From assembly GCA_018055865.1 (NCBI GenBank), contig JAGPGR010000031.1:1-12045 (forward strand): DNA of 12,045 nt. The letters are read 5' to 3'. The notes below the pieces were generated by a model. That model made no database searches, had not been told where the DNA came from, and saw only the letters and a program-made list of their open reading frames with translations. Of this stretch, positions 1-7,126 are shown one piece after another (position 1 is the first letter of the stretch; every line of letters starts with the position of its first letter). The translations under genes were made by a program, and so were the position numbers. The stretch comes from Paludibacteraceae bacterium. GTDB taxonomy: Bacteria; Bacteroidota; Bacteroidia; Bacteroidales; Paludibacteraceae.

Positions 1-93
1 TTTGAAAACTTCAAATAATTTTTGTAACTAATAGAATTACAGAGAATTAAAAATAAATTCCGGCAAAATTCGATTTTTGTCGGTCAATAGTGT
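1..93. other. Foreign or rearranged sequence abutting the truncated sensor gene
   Basis: Reading on the minus strand, family-like sequence stops at the codon at 94-96 (Ile of DKIDKI). The following codons (TLLTDKNRILPEF...) bear no resemblance to the expected ILFNLLSNA-type start of the HATPase domain. No other frame of this stretch restores it by eye, so a simple frameshift does not explain the loss. The stretch is AT-rich and could be the end of an inserted element, a deletion junction or a contig edge artefact. No terminal inverted repeat can be recognised because the rest lies outside the window. Confidence 0.5.
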
Positions 94-2955
94 TATTTTA
101 TCTATTTTATCATGATCAAAATAAGCATCGAACTGATGAAGCTCGGAGCTGAATGTGAAGTTTATACCTTTATTGTCGAGCAATGTTTTGAAATTCAGCC
201 TGCAAATTCTATCTGTGAAGGCAATAATATCTCCGCGCGAAACCTTTAATTTCATATTTCCGCTTTCCACTTTTCTGAAATACAGGATTTGTTCTATCAA
301 TCTCCTGAGTCGTTGCACATTTTCCTTTATTACGTCAAACTGTGTAGGAGGCGAGTCGCTGAGCCGCTTCTGCAGCTTCTCGATATCCAGCATAATGATA
401 GTAAGCGGAGTTAAGAGTTCGTGGGTAATGTTAGTGAAATAACGCAATTTGGTTTGTACGAGTTCTTCCGACTTTTCTTTTTCAATTTTTGAGATTCTCA
501 GGTCGTTTTTCAACCGGATTCTGTTTGAGAAATTTCTGTAAAGTGAGAATAGTATTGCCAACGCAGCAACCAGATACAGTATATACGCCCACCACGTACG
601 ATAGAATGGAGGTAAAACCTGAATTTCCAGGGTTGTAACGATGTTGTTCCAAACTCCGTTTTCGTCTGTTGCTTTCACCTCAAAAGTGTAGGTTCCTTCC
701 TGTAAATCTGCGTAATTAACAAATCTTCGGTTGTTGCCCACGTAGTTCCACTTATTGTCCACCCCCGTCAGTTTATACGCATACTGAGTGTTGCTGGCGG
801 ATATATAATCGAGTACAGAAAATTCAATACCGAGATTTTTTTCCAGGTATTTCAGTGTTAATTTATTCCTTTTCGGGTCATACAGATTATTCGATTGTTC
901 TTCAAAAATTGATTTGTTCTGAACCAGAATATCAGTCAGTGCAACGCGCTGTTCGACAGGATTGGATGGTAATTGCTGCATGGATGGATTAAAAGAACAA
1001 ATCCCTTTGTTACCGCCAAATAATATTTTTCCACTCTTTAATTTGATTCGGGCATCTTTGTAAAAAGAACTTATTAAAACACCATTGGATGTGGAAAAAT
1101 AAGTGGAGGCGTTTGATGACGGGTTATGCCTGATGATTTGTTTCGTTGTTGAAATCCAGAGATTTTCATAGTTGTCTTCCAGTATGTCCAGTATTTTCTC
1201 ATCTGTAATGCTGTATTGTCCACTTATCTCGCTAATTTTCCCATTACCGTAATGATAAATAAAACCCTCCTTGGTCCCGATGTAGATATCGCCTTTTCTG
1301 GTAGTATGGATGCTTTGAATGCAGTGGCTCTCAAAGTTGTTTTTTCTCAATTCAATGCGGTGAACCGTGTATGAAATCCTGCCGGAGTCTTCTGAATTTT
1401 TTTTCAATTTGATAAGTCCGTTTTTTTCAGTTCCCACCCAAATACTTCCCTCTGCATCTTGTCCGATGGTATTTATAAACCTCATATTCAATGGAATAGA
1501 CTCAATATTTCCGTTGACTGTTTTTTTATAAAGTCCGTTGTTACTTCCAATCCATACATCCCTGTTTTTATCTTCAAAGAAAATTCGAATAGAATTATCA
1601 TCGTTTCCCTTTAATGAAAGTACCTGTTTGAGAATAAGATTATCATTTTTTTCATCAAATACATAGATATTGTTAGTTCCTTCATTTGCAATCCAAATCT
1701 CATTTGATCCCGTGATATTAGCAATTGCACTGATACTTGAAAAACCGGCTAGCGGTGGGTTAAGTATTTTTTGTATTTCCTGTGTTGTTATATCGAATGT
1801 AAATAATCCCTTCCGGTCCAGCGCTATATAAAGATTGCCTGATCCGGCTTCACAAAAGTGAGTTACAAACGAATTTACAGAATTTCCGGTTTCATTCAGT
1901 GGATAATTCTCAAAAGGTAAACTTCTTAAATCAAGTCTGTACAAACCTTCTCCCAATGTACCCAGCCACAAATTCCCGTTACGATCTTTGTAAATTTCAT
2001 GGAAAATACCTCCGGACGTGTTGCCTACGTAGTTTTTGCCATTTACTAACGTGAAAGATTCATTTTCAGATTTTTCAATCAGATAAAGCCCACTAAAAGT
2101 CACAATCCAGATATTTCCGTATTTGTCATCCTGAATTATACTGTAAACAATTTTATCGATTTGAGGAGAGGAAGCTGTAAGTTTGACAGGATGAATATCT
2201 GCTTTATTTGATGAGTCCAGTGACATCGTGAAAACTCCATCACCCCAGGTACAAATCCAGTATAGTCCGTCTTTATCCTGAAGCAACCTGAAAGGATTAT
2301 TCGAGAATCCAATTTCAGGTAGAAATTGTACCTGTTGGTTACCGTTGGGGATGTAGCACAGACCGTCTTTCCAGGATGAAATCCAGATGTTTCCGGCCTT
2401 ATCTTCGTAAATGTGCGAAATGTTATTACTTTTCAGTTTTAAGCGCGAATCTGCATCTTTTGAAAATCGCTCAAATTCACCGTTTTGAGAATTTACTTTT
2501 AGCACGCCGTAATTTGAAGTCGCAATCCAGACAGTACCTTTGGTATCACAAATGATTGAATTTATTCTTTCGTTTTCGGTATATCTGTTTTCAAAAGGTT
2601 TGACGGAGTAACTTTTTTTATCCAGGATGTTGATACCCTCTAGTGTACCTACCCAGAGCCTGTTATTTCTGTCTTCGGCAATACATTCTATTTCATTATT
2701 GGTCAGTTTGCCGGGTGTCTGAGCACTTGATCTGAACACTTTGATATCATAACCGTCAAATCGACATAATCCATCTTTAGTACCGAACCACACGTACCCT
2801 TCCTGATCCTGAAAAGTTCGTGTAACGGAATTTGAGGATAATTTTTCATTCAGCGGGAACTGTTCAAATACAAATGGATTTGTAATTGAAAAGGCATCAA
2901 AGTCAATAGTGACAATTGCTAATAAACTTATGAATATGAAAGTTCTTCTTTTCAT
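37..2955 (-). CDS. Hybrid two-component system sensor (HTCS-type), C-terminally truncated
   Basis: This encodes an inner-membrane sensor of the HTCS family, in which a periplasmic propeller senses glycan breakdown products and signals inward. I start it at the ATG at 2955 (972 aa) because MKRRTFIFISLLAIVTI then forms a signal peptide or N-terminal anchor; an upstream ATG at 2991 only adds 12 residues. Residues about 25-680 hold repeated propeller motifs (WFGTKDGLCRFDG, LWVGTLEGI, VWIGSNNGL, IWVGTEKNGL). A Y_Y_Y domain follows (about 715-778), then a membrane helix (about 788-806) and the dimerisation/phosphoacceptor helix with ITHELLTPLT, His845. The protein then ends 18 residues after FDHDKIDKI, exactly where the ATP-binding domain should begin. 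The HATPase, receiver and AraC-type HTH domains of a full HTCS (usually about 1,300 aa or more) are absent, so as it stands it cannot phosphorylate itself. Propeller/Y_Y_Y/HisKA identity is secure; functionality is doubtful. Confidence 0.88.
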   Translation of the reverse strand: MKRRTFIFISLLAIVTIDFDAFSITNPFVFEQFPLNEKLSSNSVTRTFQDQEGYVWFGTKDGLCRFDGYDIKVFRSSAQTPGKLTNNEIECIAEDRNNRLWVGTLEGINILDKKSYSVKPFENRYTENERINSIICDTKGTVWIATSNYGVLKVNSQNGEFERFSKDADSRLKLKSNNISHIYEDKAGNIWISSWKDGLCYIPNGNQQVQFLPEIGFSNNPFRLLQDKDGLYWICTWGDGVFTMSLDSSNKADIHPVKLTASSPQIDKIVYSIIQDDKYGNIWIVTFSGLYLIEKSENESFTLVNGKNYVGNTSGGIFHEIYKDRNGNLWLGTLGEGLYRLDLRSLPFENYPLNETGNSVNSFVTHFCEAGSGNLYIALDRKGLFTFDITTQEIQKILNPPLAGFSSISAIANITGSNEIWIANEGTNNIYVFDEKNDNLILKQVLSLKGNDDNSIRIFFEDKNRDVWIGSNNGLYKKTVNGNIESIPLNMRFINTIGQDAEGSIWVGTEKNGLIKLKKNSEDSGRISYTVHRIELRKNNFESHCIQSIHTTRKGDIYIGTKEGFIYHYGNGKISEISGQYSITDEKILDILEDNYENLWISTTKQIIRHNPSSNASTYFSTSNGVLISSFYKDARIKLKSGKILFGGNKGICSFNPSMQQLPSNPVEQRVALTDILVQNKSIFEEQSNNLYDPKRNKLTLKYLEKNLGIEFSVLDYISASNTQYAYKLTGVDNKWNYVGNNRRFVNYADLQEGTYTFEVKATDENGVWNNIVTTLEIQVLPPFYRTWWAYILYLVAALAILFSLYRNFSNRIRLKNDLRISKIEKEKSEELVQTKLRYFTNITHELLTPLTIIMLDIEKLQKRLSDSPPTQFDVIKENVQRLRRLIEQILYFRKVESGNMKLKVSRGDIIAFTDRICRLNFKTLLDNKGINFTFSSELHQFDAYFDHDKIDKITLLTDKNRILPEFIFNSL

Positions 2956-3005
2956 CATTGCGAAAATAATATATTTATCTGTACAAAGCAAAATTTTCTA
3001 TTGAT

Positions 3006-3041
3006 AAAAACTGAAATATCATTATACTCAAAAACTGAAAT
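3006..3041. repeat. Two 12-bp direct repeats upstream of the sensor gene
   Basis: The 12-mer AAAAACTGAAAT occurs exactly at 3006-3017 and again at 3030-3041, 24 bp start to start, about 50-85 bp upstream of the sensor start codon. Spaced direct repeats at this distance are what one expects of a regulator site (AraC-type HTH domains often bind direct repeats). That role is inference only, and AT-rich composition makes chance matches less surprising. Confidence 0.4.
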
Positions 3042-3096
3042 TGTTGACAATTTTCTGCCAACGGGTTTTCAAAAATAAAAATATATCATACAGGAT

Positions 3097-3126
3097 GTTG
3101 CAAGTAAGTATTTTTTTGTATCTTTG
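3097..3126 (+). promoter_or_regulatory. Promoter of the tRNA-Ser gene
   Basis: GTTG at 3097-3100 and TATCTTTG at 3119-3126, separated by 18 nt, match the Bacteroides -33 TTG / -7 TAnnTTTG consensus. Transcription would begin around 3132, about a dozen bases before the mature tRNA 5' end, which fits a short tRNA leader. Confidence 0.7.
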
Positions 3127-3144
3127 CCGTCCGATAAGATTATT

Positions 3145-3232
3145 GGAGAGATGCTCGAGTGGTTTAAGAGGCACGCTTGGAAAGCGTGTGTACTCCAAAA
3201 GGGTACCGGGGGTTCGAATCCCTTTCTCTCCG
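3145..3232 (+). tRNA. tRNA-Ser (anticodon GGA)
   Basis: This is a complete 88-nt class II tRNA. The acceptor stem is GGAGAGA (3145-3151) paired with TCTCTCC (3225-3231), with discriminator G at 3232. The anticodon stem CACGC/GCGTG encloses the loop TTGGAAA, giving anticodon GGA at 3179-3181, which reads UCC and UCU serine codons. A long variable arm (about 3189-3207, GTACTCC/GGGTAC pairing) and the T loop TTCGAAT confirm a serine tRNA. CCA is not encoded: the sequence after the discriminator is CAAC, so it must be added by nucleotidyltransferase. Confidence 0.96.
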
Positions 3233-3249
3233 CAACATAGTACTTAAAG

Positions 3250-3288
3250 CGCTGTATATCAATAATGTACAGCGTTCTTTGTTTTTTT
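3250..3288 (+). terminator. Intrinsic terminator of the tRNA-Ser gene
   Basis: A 9-bp stem (CGCTGTATA at 3250-3258 with TGTACAGCG at 3266-3274, one G-U pair) has a 7-nt loop. It is followed by a T-rich run at 3275-3288. It lies 18 nt after the tRNA and points the same way. The T-run is on the plus strand, so it should not act strongly on the opposing tatD transcript. Confidence 0.75.
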
Positions 3289-3313
3289 AAAAAAATACAA
3301 CAGGCGTGCGCTA

Positions 3314-4078
3314 TTATTCAAAAAATAATTTATCCGCACTTTCAGTAGTGATTCTATCCACTTCTTCAGCAGATAGATAGTAAACTTCGGCAAGTTTATC
3401 CCTGACCAAAGCCAAGTTAGCCGGTTCGTTTCGTTTTCCGCGGTAAGGAGTTGGTGCCAGATAGGGAGCATCGGTTTCCAGTACTAGTTTTTCGATCGGA
3501 ATTTCTTGTAAATTCTGAGCCAGGCCGGAGTTTTTGAAGGTAACCACACCACCAATTCCGAGTCTGAAATCTCCCAATTCGAAAATTTCATTCGCCTGAG
3601 TTAATGTGCCTGTAAAGCAGTGAAAAACACCTTTTAACCCTCTTTTTTTGTATGGTTTCAGCGCTTCAACTGTTTCACGGTGAGAATCTCTGACATGAAT
3701 TATTATAGGAAGGTTGTATTCCAACGCCCACTCTACCTGAGTTTGAAATGCGCGGACTTGTTCGTTCAGAAAAGTTTGATCCCAGTATAAATCAATACCT
3801 GTTTCGCCGATCGCTATGTATTTTCTTCTTTCCAGTTCGCTTTTCACCAGCGCAAGTTCATTCAGATAATCTTCCTTTACGCTTGTAGGGTGTAAACCGA
3901 TGGCAGCAAAACAATATTCAGGATAATGCAATTCCACTTGAAGCATGCGCTTCATGGATTCAAAATCCACGTTGGGTAAAATGATTTTGGTTATTCCGGC
4001 ATTCCGGGCGCGTAAGATCACTTCATCCCGATCTTCATCGAATTCTTCAGAATAAATATGTGAATGAGTATCAATCAT
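3314..4078 (-). CDS. tatD: TatD family metal-dependent DNase/hydrolase
   Basis: This is a cytoplasmic TIM-barrel hydrolase of the TatD (YcfH/YabD) family, which has metal-dependent DNase activity linked to DNA repair and degradation. I choose the ATG at 4078 (254 aa) because the protein then begins MIDTHSHIY, the usual family N-terminus. Twelve upstream residues readable in frame (MFRKAGGGLGGF) come from a GC-rich intergenic repeat. The metal ligands are all visible: His5 and His7 in DTHSH, Glu92 in GETGID, His128 in IIHVRDSH, His153 in FHCFTG and Asp203 in LETDAPYLAP. Length matches the family (about 255-265). The gene follows guaA on the same strand after a 136-bp gap that holds the repeat, so co-transcription is uncertain. 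Substrate specificity cannot be told from sequence. Confidence 0.93.
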   Translation of the reverse strand: MIDTHSHIYSEEFDEDRDEVILRARNAGITKIILPNVDFESMKRMLQVELHYPEYCFAAIGLHPTSVKEDYLNELALVKSELERRKYIAIGETGIDLYWDQTFLNEQVRAFQTQVEWALEYNLPIIIHVRDSHRETVEALKPYKKRGLKGVFHCFTGTLTQANEIFELGDFRLGIGGVVTFKNSGLAQNLQEIPIEKLVLETDAPYLAPTPYRGKRNEPANLALVRDKLAEVYYLSAEEVDRITTESADKLFFE

Positions 4079-4206
4079 AAATCCCCCTAACCCCCCTCCC
4101 GCCTTGCGGAACAAAATCCGGGGGAATTTTCAGTAAGTTTTATCTAATTAAAAATAGTTTACAACCATTATTAATCTCTTTTCAAACCTCCCCCGGGGAA
4201 GTTTGG
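4079..4206. repeat. GC-rich intergenic repeat-like element between guaA and tatD
   Basis: The gap holds two G/C-homopolymer-rich segments in otherwise AT-rich DNA. At 4081-4120 there are runs of five and six C with an inverted CCGCCTTGCGG. At 4188-4204 there is a near-palindrome, AACCTCCCCC facing GGGGAAGTTT. Together they resemble the degenerate C-run/G-run hairpin repeats scattered between genes in many Bacteroidota genomes. No T-run follows, so it is not a standard terminator. A related string appears upstream of ridA. Confidence 0.45.
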
Positions 4207-4214
4207 ATGGCTTT

Positions 4215-5732
4215 CTACTCCCACTCTATGGTTGCAGGCGGTTTGGAGCTGATGTCATACACCACTCTGTTGACTCCGCTCACTTTGTTGATAATATCGT
4301 TGGATACTTTTGCCAGAAAATCGTAGGGAAGTTGCGCCCAGTCGGCAGTCATGGCATCAGTTGAGGTAACAGCCCTCAGTGCCACTGCATTGCTGTAGGT
4401 ACGTTCATCGCCCATAACGCCTACCGATTGCACCGGCAGGAGAATGACGCCTGCCTGCCACACTTTGTCGTACAAATTCCAGTCTTTCAACGCATTGATG
4501 AAAATATCGTCAGCATCTTGCAAGGTTCTTACTTTTTCGGGGGTTATATCACCTAAAATACGCACTCCAAGACCCGGACCGGGGAAAGGATGACGTTTCA
4601 GCAAATGGCTCATCATGCCCAGTTCGTACCCTACCCGGCGTACTTCGTCCTTAAAGAGCAGCCTTAACGGTTCACAAAGTTTCAGGTTCATTTTTTCAGG
4701 CAGTCCGCCCACATTGTGGTGCGACTTGATGACGGTTCCGGTGATAGAGAGCGACTCAATCACATCCGGATAAATAGTTCCCTGAGCCAGCCATTTAACA
4801 TCCCGGAGTTTTTTCGCCTCCGCTTCGAATACATCAATAAACCCGGCTCCAATGATTTTGCGTTTTCGTTCAGGGTCCGATTCACCTTTCAATAATTTGT
4901 AAAAATGCTCTTTTGCATCCACTCCTGTCACATTCAGTCCGAGATGTTCGTAGTCTTTCAGCACGTTTTCAAATTCATTTTTTCGGAGCAATCCATGATC
5001 TACAAATATACAGGTCAGATTTTTCCCGATTGCCCGGTTAAGCAACATGGCTGTTACGGATGAGTCAACTCCTCCTGAAAGCCCGAGCACTACTTTGTCT
5101 TTGCCTAACGTTTCCTTCAATTCATTTACTGTAAAATGAATGAAAGAAGCAGGCGACCATTCCCGTTTGCTACCGCAAATGGACAGGAAATTTTCCAACA
5201 ACTGCATTCCGTCGGCTGTGTGATAAACTTCCGGATGAAACTGAACTCCCCATGTTTTTTCACTCTGAATTCGGAAAGCGGCCATCTCCACGTCCTGCGT
5301 ACTTGCAATTTTTTTCATTCCTTCCGGAAGATTTGTAATAGAATCACCATGTGACATCCAGATTTGTGAGTTTACGTGTATTCCATCCAATAGTTCGTCC
5401 TGATTGTCGATTTCCGACAAAATGGCTCTGCCATACTCACGACTTCCGGCTGCTTCCACCTTTCCTCCGGCATTGTAGGCAATAAGTTGAGCTCCGTAAC
5501 AAATTCCGAGCAAGGGAAATTTTCCTCTCAACAGCGTGAGGTCTATTTTAAAAGCCGATGGATCGTACACCGAATAGGGACTTCCGGAGAGGATTACCCC
5601 TTTAATTCCTTCGGTATTTTCCGGAAATTTATTATAAGGCAGAATTTCGCAATATTCGTTCAGTTCGCGCACGCGGCGTCCGATAAGTTGTGTGGTCTGT
5701 GAACCGAAATCGAGGATAATAATCTTTTCCAT
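4215..5732 (-). CDS. guaA: GMP synthase (glutamine-hydrolysing)
   Basis: GuaA converts XMP to GMP with ATP and glutamine, the last step of guanine nucleotide synthesis, in the cytoplasm. The 505-aa protein starts [12 protein letters not shown]. The N-terminal class I glutamine amidotransferase (about 1-185) carries the nucleophile Cys78 in GICYGAQ and the His166/Glu168 pair in QFHPEVYH. The ATP-pyrophosphatase domain follows, with the P-loop SGGVDSS at 219-225 and [11 protein letters not shown] further on. The C-terminal dimerisation domain ends in the canonical KPPATIEWE. The length is within the usual range for the family and nothing is missing. It lies 81 bp downstream of queA on the same strand, with a candidate promoter of its own in between. 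No purine riboswitch is evident in the short leader. Confidence 0.97.
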   Translation of the reverse strand: MEKIIILDFGSQTTQLIGRRVRELNEYCEILPYNKFPENTEGIKGVILSGSPYSVYDPSAFKIDLTLLRGKFPLLGICYGAQLIAYNAGGKVEAAGSREYGRAILSEIDNQDELLDGIHVNSQIWMSHGDSITNLPEGMKKIASTQDVEMAAFRIQSEKTWGVQFHPEVYHTADGMQLLENFLSICGSKREWSPASFIHFTVNELKETLGKDKVVLGLSGGVDSSVTAMLLNRAIGKNLTCIFVDHGLLRKNEFENVLKDYEHLGLNVTGVDAKEHFYKLLKGESDPERKRKIIGAGFIDVFEAEAKKLRDVKWLAQGTIYPDVIESLSITGTVIKSHHNVGGLPEKMNLKLCEPLRLLFKDEVRRVGYELGMMSHLLKRHPFPGPGLGVRILGDITPEKVRTLQDADDIFINALKDWNLYDKVWQAGVILLPVQSVGVMGDERTYSNAVALRAVTSTDAMTADWAQLPYDFLAKVSNDIINKVSGVNRVVYDISSKPPATIEWE

Positions 5733-5759
5733 GGAGATTTTGATCTATTTAATGTTTTG

Positions 5760-5767
5760 CAAAAATA
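5760..5767 (-). promoter_or_regulatory. Candidate -7 box of the guaA promoter
   Basis: On the minus strand TATTTTTG (5767 to 5760) matches TAnnTTTG, 28 bp before the guaA start codon. The -33 region upstream (GTTTC about 17 nt away) is only a weak match. This suggests guaA can be transcribed independently of queA. Confidence 0.5.
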
Positions 5768-5813
5768 GCAAAAAAGTAAGAAACACGGAAATGATTTCTG
5801 ATTAATCAAATTC

Positions 5814-7019
5814 TTAAATCTTAGTCAACAGTGAACTGTCGCCATAACTCAAAAAGCGAAAATCATTTGACAGAGCGTAATTGTAAATTTTACGCCAGTC
5901 CCCATCCACGAATGCAGAGACCAATAGTAGCAGTGTACTTTTGGGTTGATGAAAATTGGTAATCATTCCGTTGATAATCCTGAACCGAAAACCAGGCTTA
6001 ATAAGGATTTGTGTTTCGGCATGCAGCGTATCCAGGTCATTTTTTTCGAGGTAATCTATAATATTTTGAAGCGCGGCATAAACCGAAATTTCAGTGGTAA
6101 TTTCATACGGTTTCCACTGACCGACTTGAATAAAATCACCATCAGATGAGGGCGGATCCTGAAGGCCTTGCCCGATATAATACAGGCTCTCCAGCGTTCG
6201 CACCGAAGTAGTACCCACTGCTATTATATTCCCCAATTTACGCTGAATGTGCCGGATGGTATGCAAAGGCACTGAAATAGTCTCGGTATGCATGGTATGC
6301 TGATCGATAGTGGCTGACTTTACCGGTTGAAAAGTTCCTGCTCCTACATGTAGGGTAAGTTCTTCAATTTCAATGTTTTTCAATTTCAGACTTTCGAAAA
6401 CTTCGGGTGTAAAATGAAGTCCGGCGGTAGGTGCCGCCACAGAACCTTCTATTTTCGAATAAACGGTTTGATAGGTTTTTTTGTCGTTTTCTTCCGTTTT
6501 CCGGTGCAAGTAAGGCGGAATGGGCAGTTCGCCGATTTGCATCAGTATTTCGGAGAAGCTGAGTTCATCATTGTTCCAGCTAAAGCGTATTCGGTGGGTA
6601 TTTCCCCCGGTTTCGAGAAGTTCTGCCGAAAAAGTCACTTCTTTCTCCTCAAAAATAATGATTTGTTGTAATGCGCCTTCTTTCCATTTTTTCAGATTTC
6701 CTACCATGCATTTCCACTCGCAGCTGCCTGTAGCCGATAAAGAAAGCGCATAATCCGACGGCAGTAGGGGTTCCAGACAAAAGACCTCTATCCGCGCACC
6801 GGTTGGTTTGTGGAAAACGATGCGCGCCTGAATTACACGGGTATTGTTGCAAACTAACAATGAATTTTCCGGTAAAAACCGGGCAATTTCCGAGAAACGA
6901 CTTTCGGAAATTTCGCCATTATTCCAACGAAGTAATTTGGAGGCATCACGTTGGGACAAGGGGTATTTGGCTATCCGTTCGTCGGGCAGGTTGTAGTCGA
7001 AATCATCAATATAAAGCAC
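5814..7019 (-). CDS. queA: S-adenosylmethionine:tRNA ribosyltransferase-isomerase (QueA), long form
   Basis: QueA transfers the ribosyl moiety of SAM to preQ1 at the tRNA wobble base to give epoxyqueuosine. Family motifs are clear: NNTRVIQAR (58-66), SVAAPTAGLHFT (193-204), LHVGAGTFQPV (223-233), VGTTSVRTLES (268-278), TNFHQPKSTLLL and a C-terminal SYGDSSLL. The reading frame stays open back to a TTG at 7100, but no ATG lies in the N-terminal part. I start at the GTG at 7019 (401 aa) because VLYIDDFDYNLPDERIA then aligns with the usual MKLSDFDY-type N-terminus, an A/G-rich stretch precedes it, and the promoter identified at 7071-7101 covers the TTG; a GTG at 7043 is an alternative. At 401 aa it is longer than canonical QueA (about 350). 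The extra length lies mainly around residues 288-333, between VGTTSVRTLES and the IKPGFRF segment. This resembles a longer Bacteroidota subtype. Confidence 0.92.
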   Translation of the reverse strand: MLYIDDFDYNLPDERIAKYPLSQRDASKLLRWNNGEISESRFSEIARFLPENSLLVCNNTRVIQARIVFHKPTGARIEVFCLEPLLPSDYALSLSATGSCEWKCMVGNLKKWKEGALQQIIIFEEKEVTFSAELLETGGNTHRIRFSWNNDELSFSEILMQIGELPIPPYLHRKTEENDKKTYQTVYSKIEGSVAAPTAGLHFTPEVFESLKLKNIEIEELTLHVGAGTFQPVKSATIDQHTMHTETISVPLHTIRHIQRKLGNIIAVGTTSVRTLESLYYIGQGLQDPPSSDGDFIQVGQWKPYEITTEISVYAALQNIIDYLEKNDLDTLHAETQILIKPGFRFRIINGMITNFHQPKSTLLLLVSAFVDGDWRKIYNYALSNDFRFLSYGDSSLLTKI

Positions 7020-7060
7020 TTCTTTTCTTTCGGGATGGTTCACAAGGCAATAAAAGTTTG

Positions 7061-7068
7061 TAAATTTG
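7061..7068 (+). promoter_or_regulatory. Candidate -7 box of the DUF2027-Smr gene
   Basis: TAAATTTG on the plus strand is an exact TAnnTTTG match, 59 bp before the ATG at 7127. The -33 region (GGTTC near 7037-7041) is weak. It lies within 10 bp of the opposing queA -7 box, so the two promoters overlap. Confidence 0.55.
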
Positions 7069-7070
7069 CA

Positions 7071-7101
7071 CAAAATTAAGACAATTAGAGCCGTAAACAA
7101 A
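7071..7101 (-). promoter_or_regulatory. queA promoter
   Basis: Reading the minus strand, TTTG (7101 to 7098), a 19-nt spacer and TAATTTTG (7078 to 7071) form a perfect Bacteroides-type -33/-7 promoter. Transcription would start near 7064, leaving a leader of about 45 nt to the GTG at 7019. The -33 element overlaps the TTG at 7100, which rules that codon out as a start for this transcript. Confidence 0.7.
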
Positions 7102-7126
7102 GTTATTCAGAAAAAAAGAAATCGAT

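Noticed and set aside
155..442. Plus-strand 95-codon frame inside the sensor gene
   Set aside because: It lies antisense to the conserved His-kinase helix and has no family features of its own.
3041..3247. Plus-strand 68-codon frame over the tRNA
   Set aside because: It contains the whole tRNA-Ser gene; its C-terminal residues are a translation of tRNA sequence.
3259..3471. Minus-strand 70-codon frame near the tatD 3' end
   Set aside because: It overlaps the end of tatD in another frame and starts inside it; no recognisable domain.
4188..4204. Near-palindrome after guaA considered as its terminator
   Set aside because: The stem is GC-rich but no T-run follows in the guaA direction, so it fits an intergenic repeat better.
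5733..5813. Purine riboswitch upstream of guaA
   Set aside because: The leader is only about 20-30 nt after the candidate promoter and too short and AT-rich to fold an aptamer.
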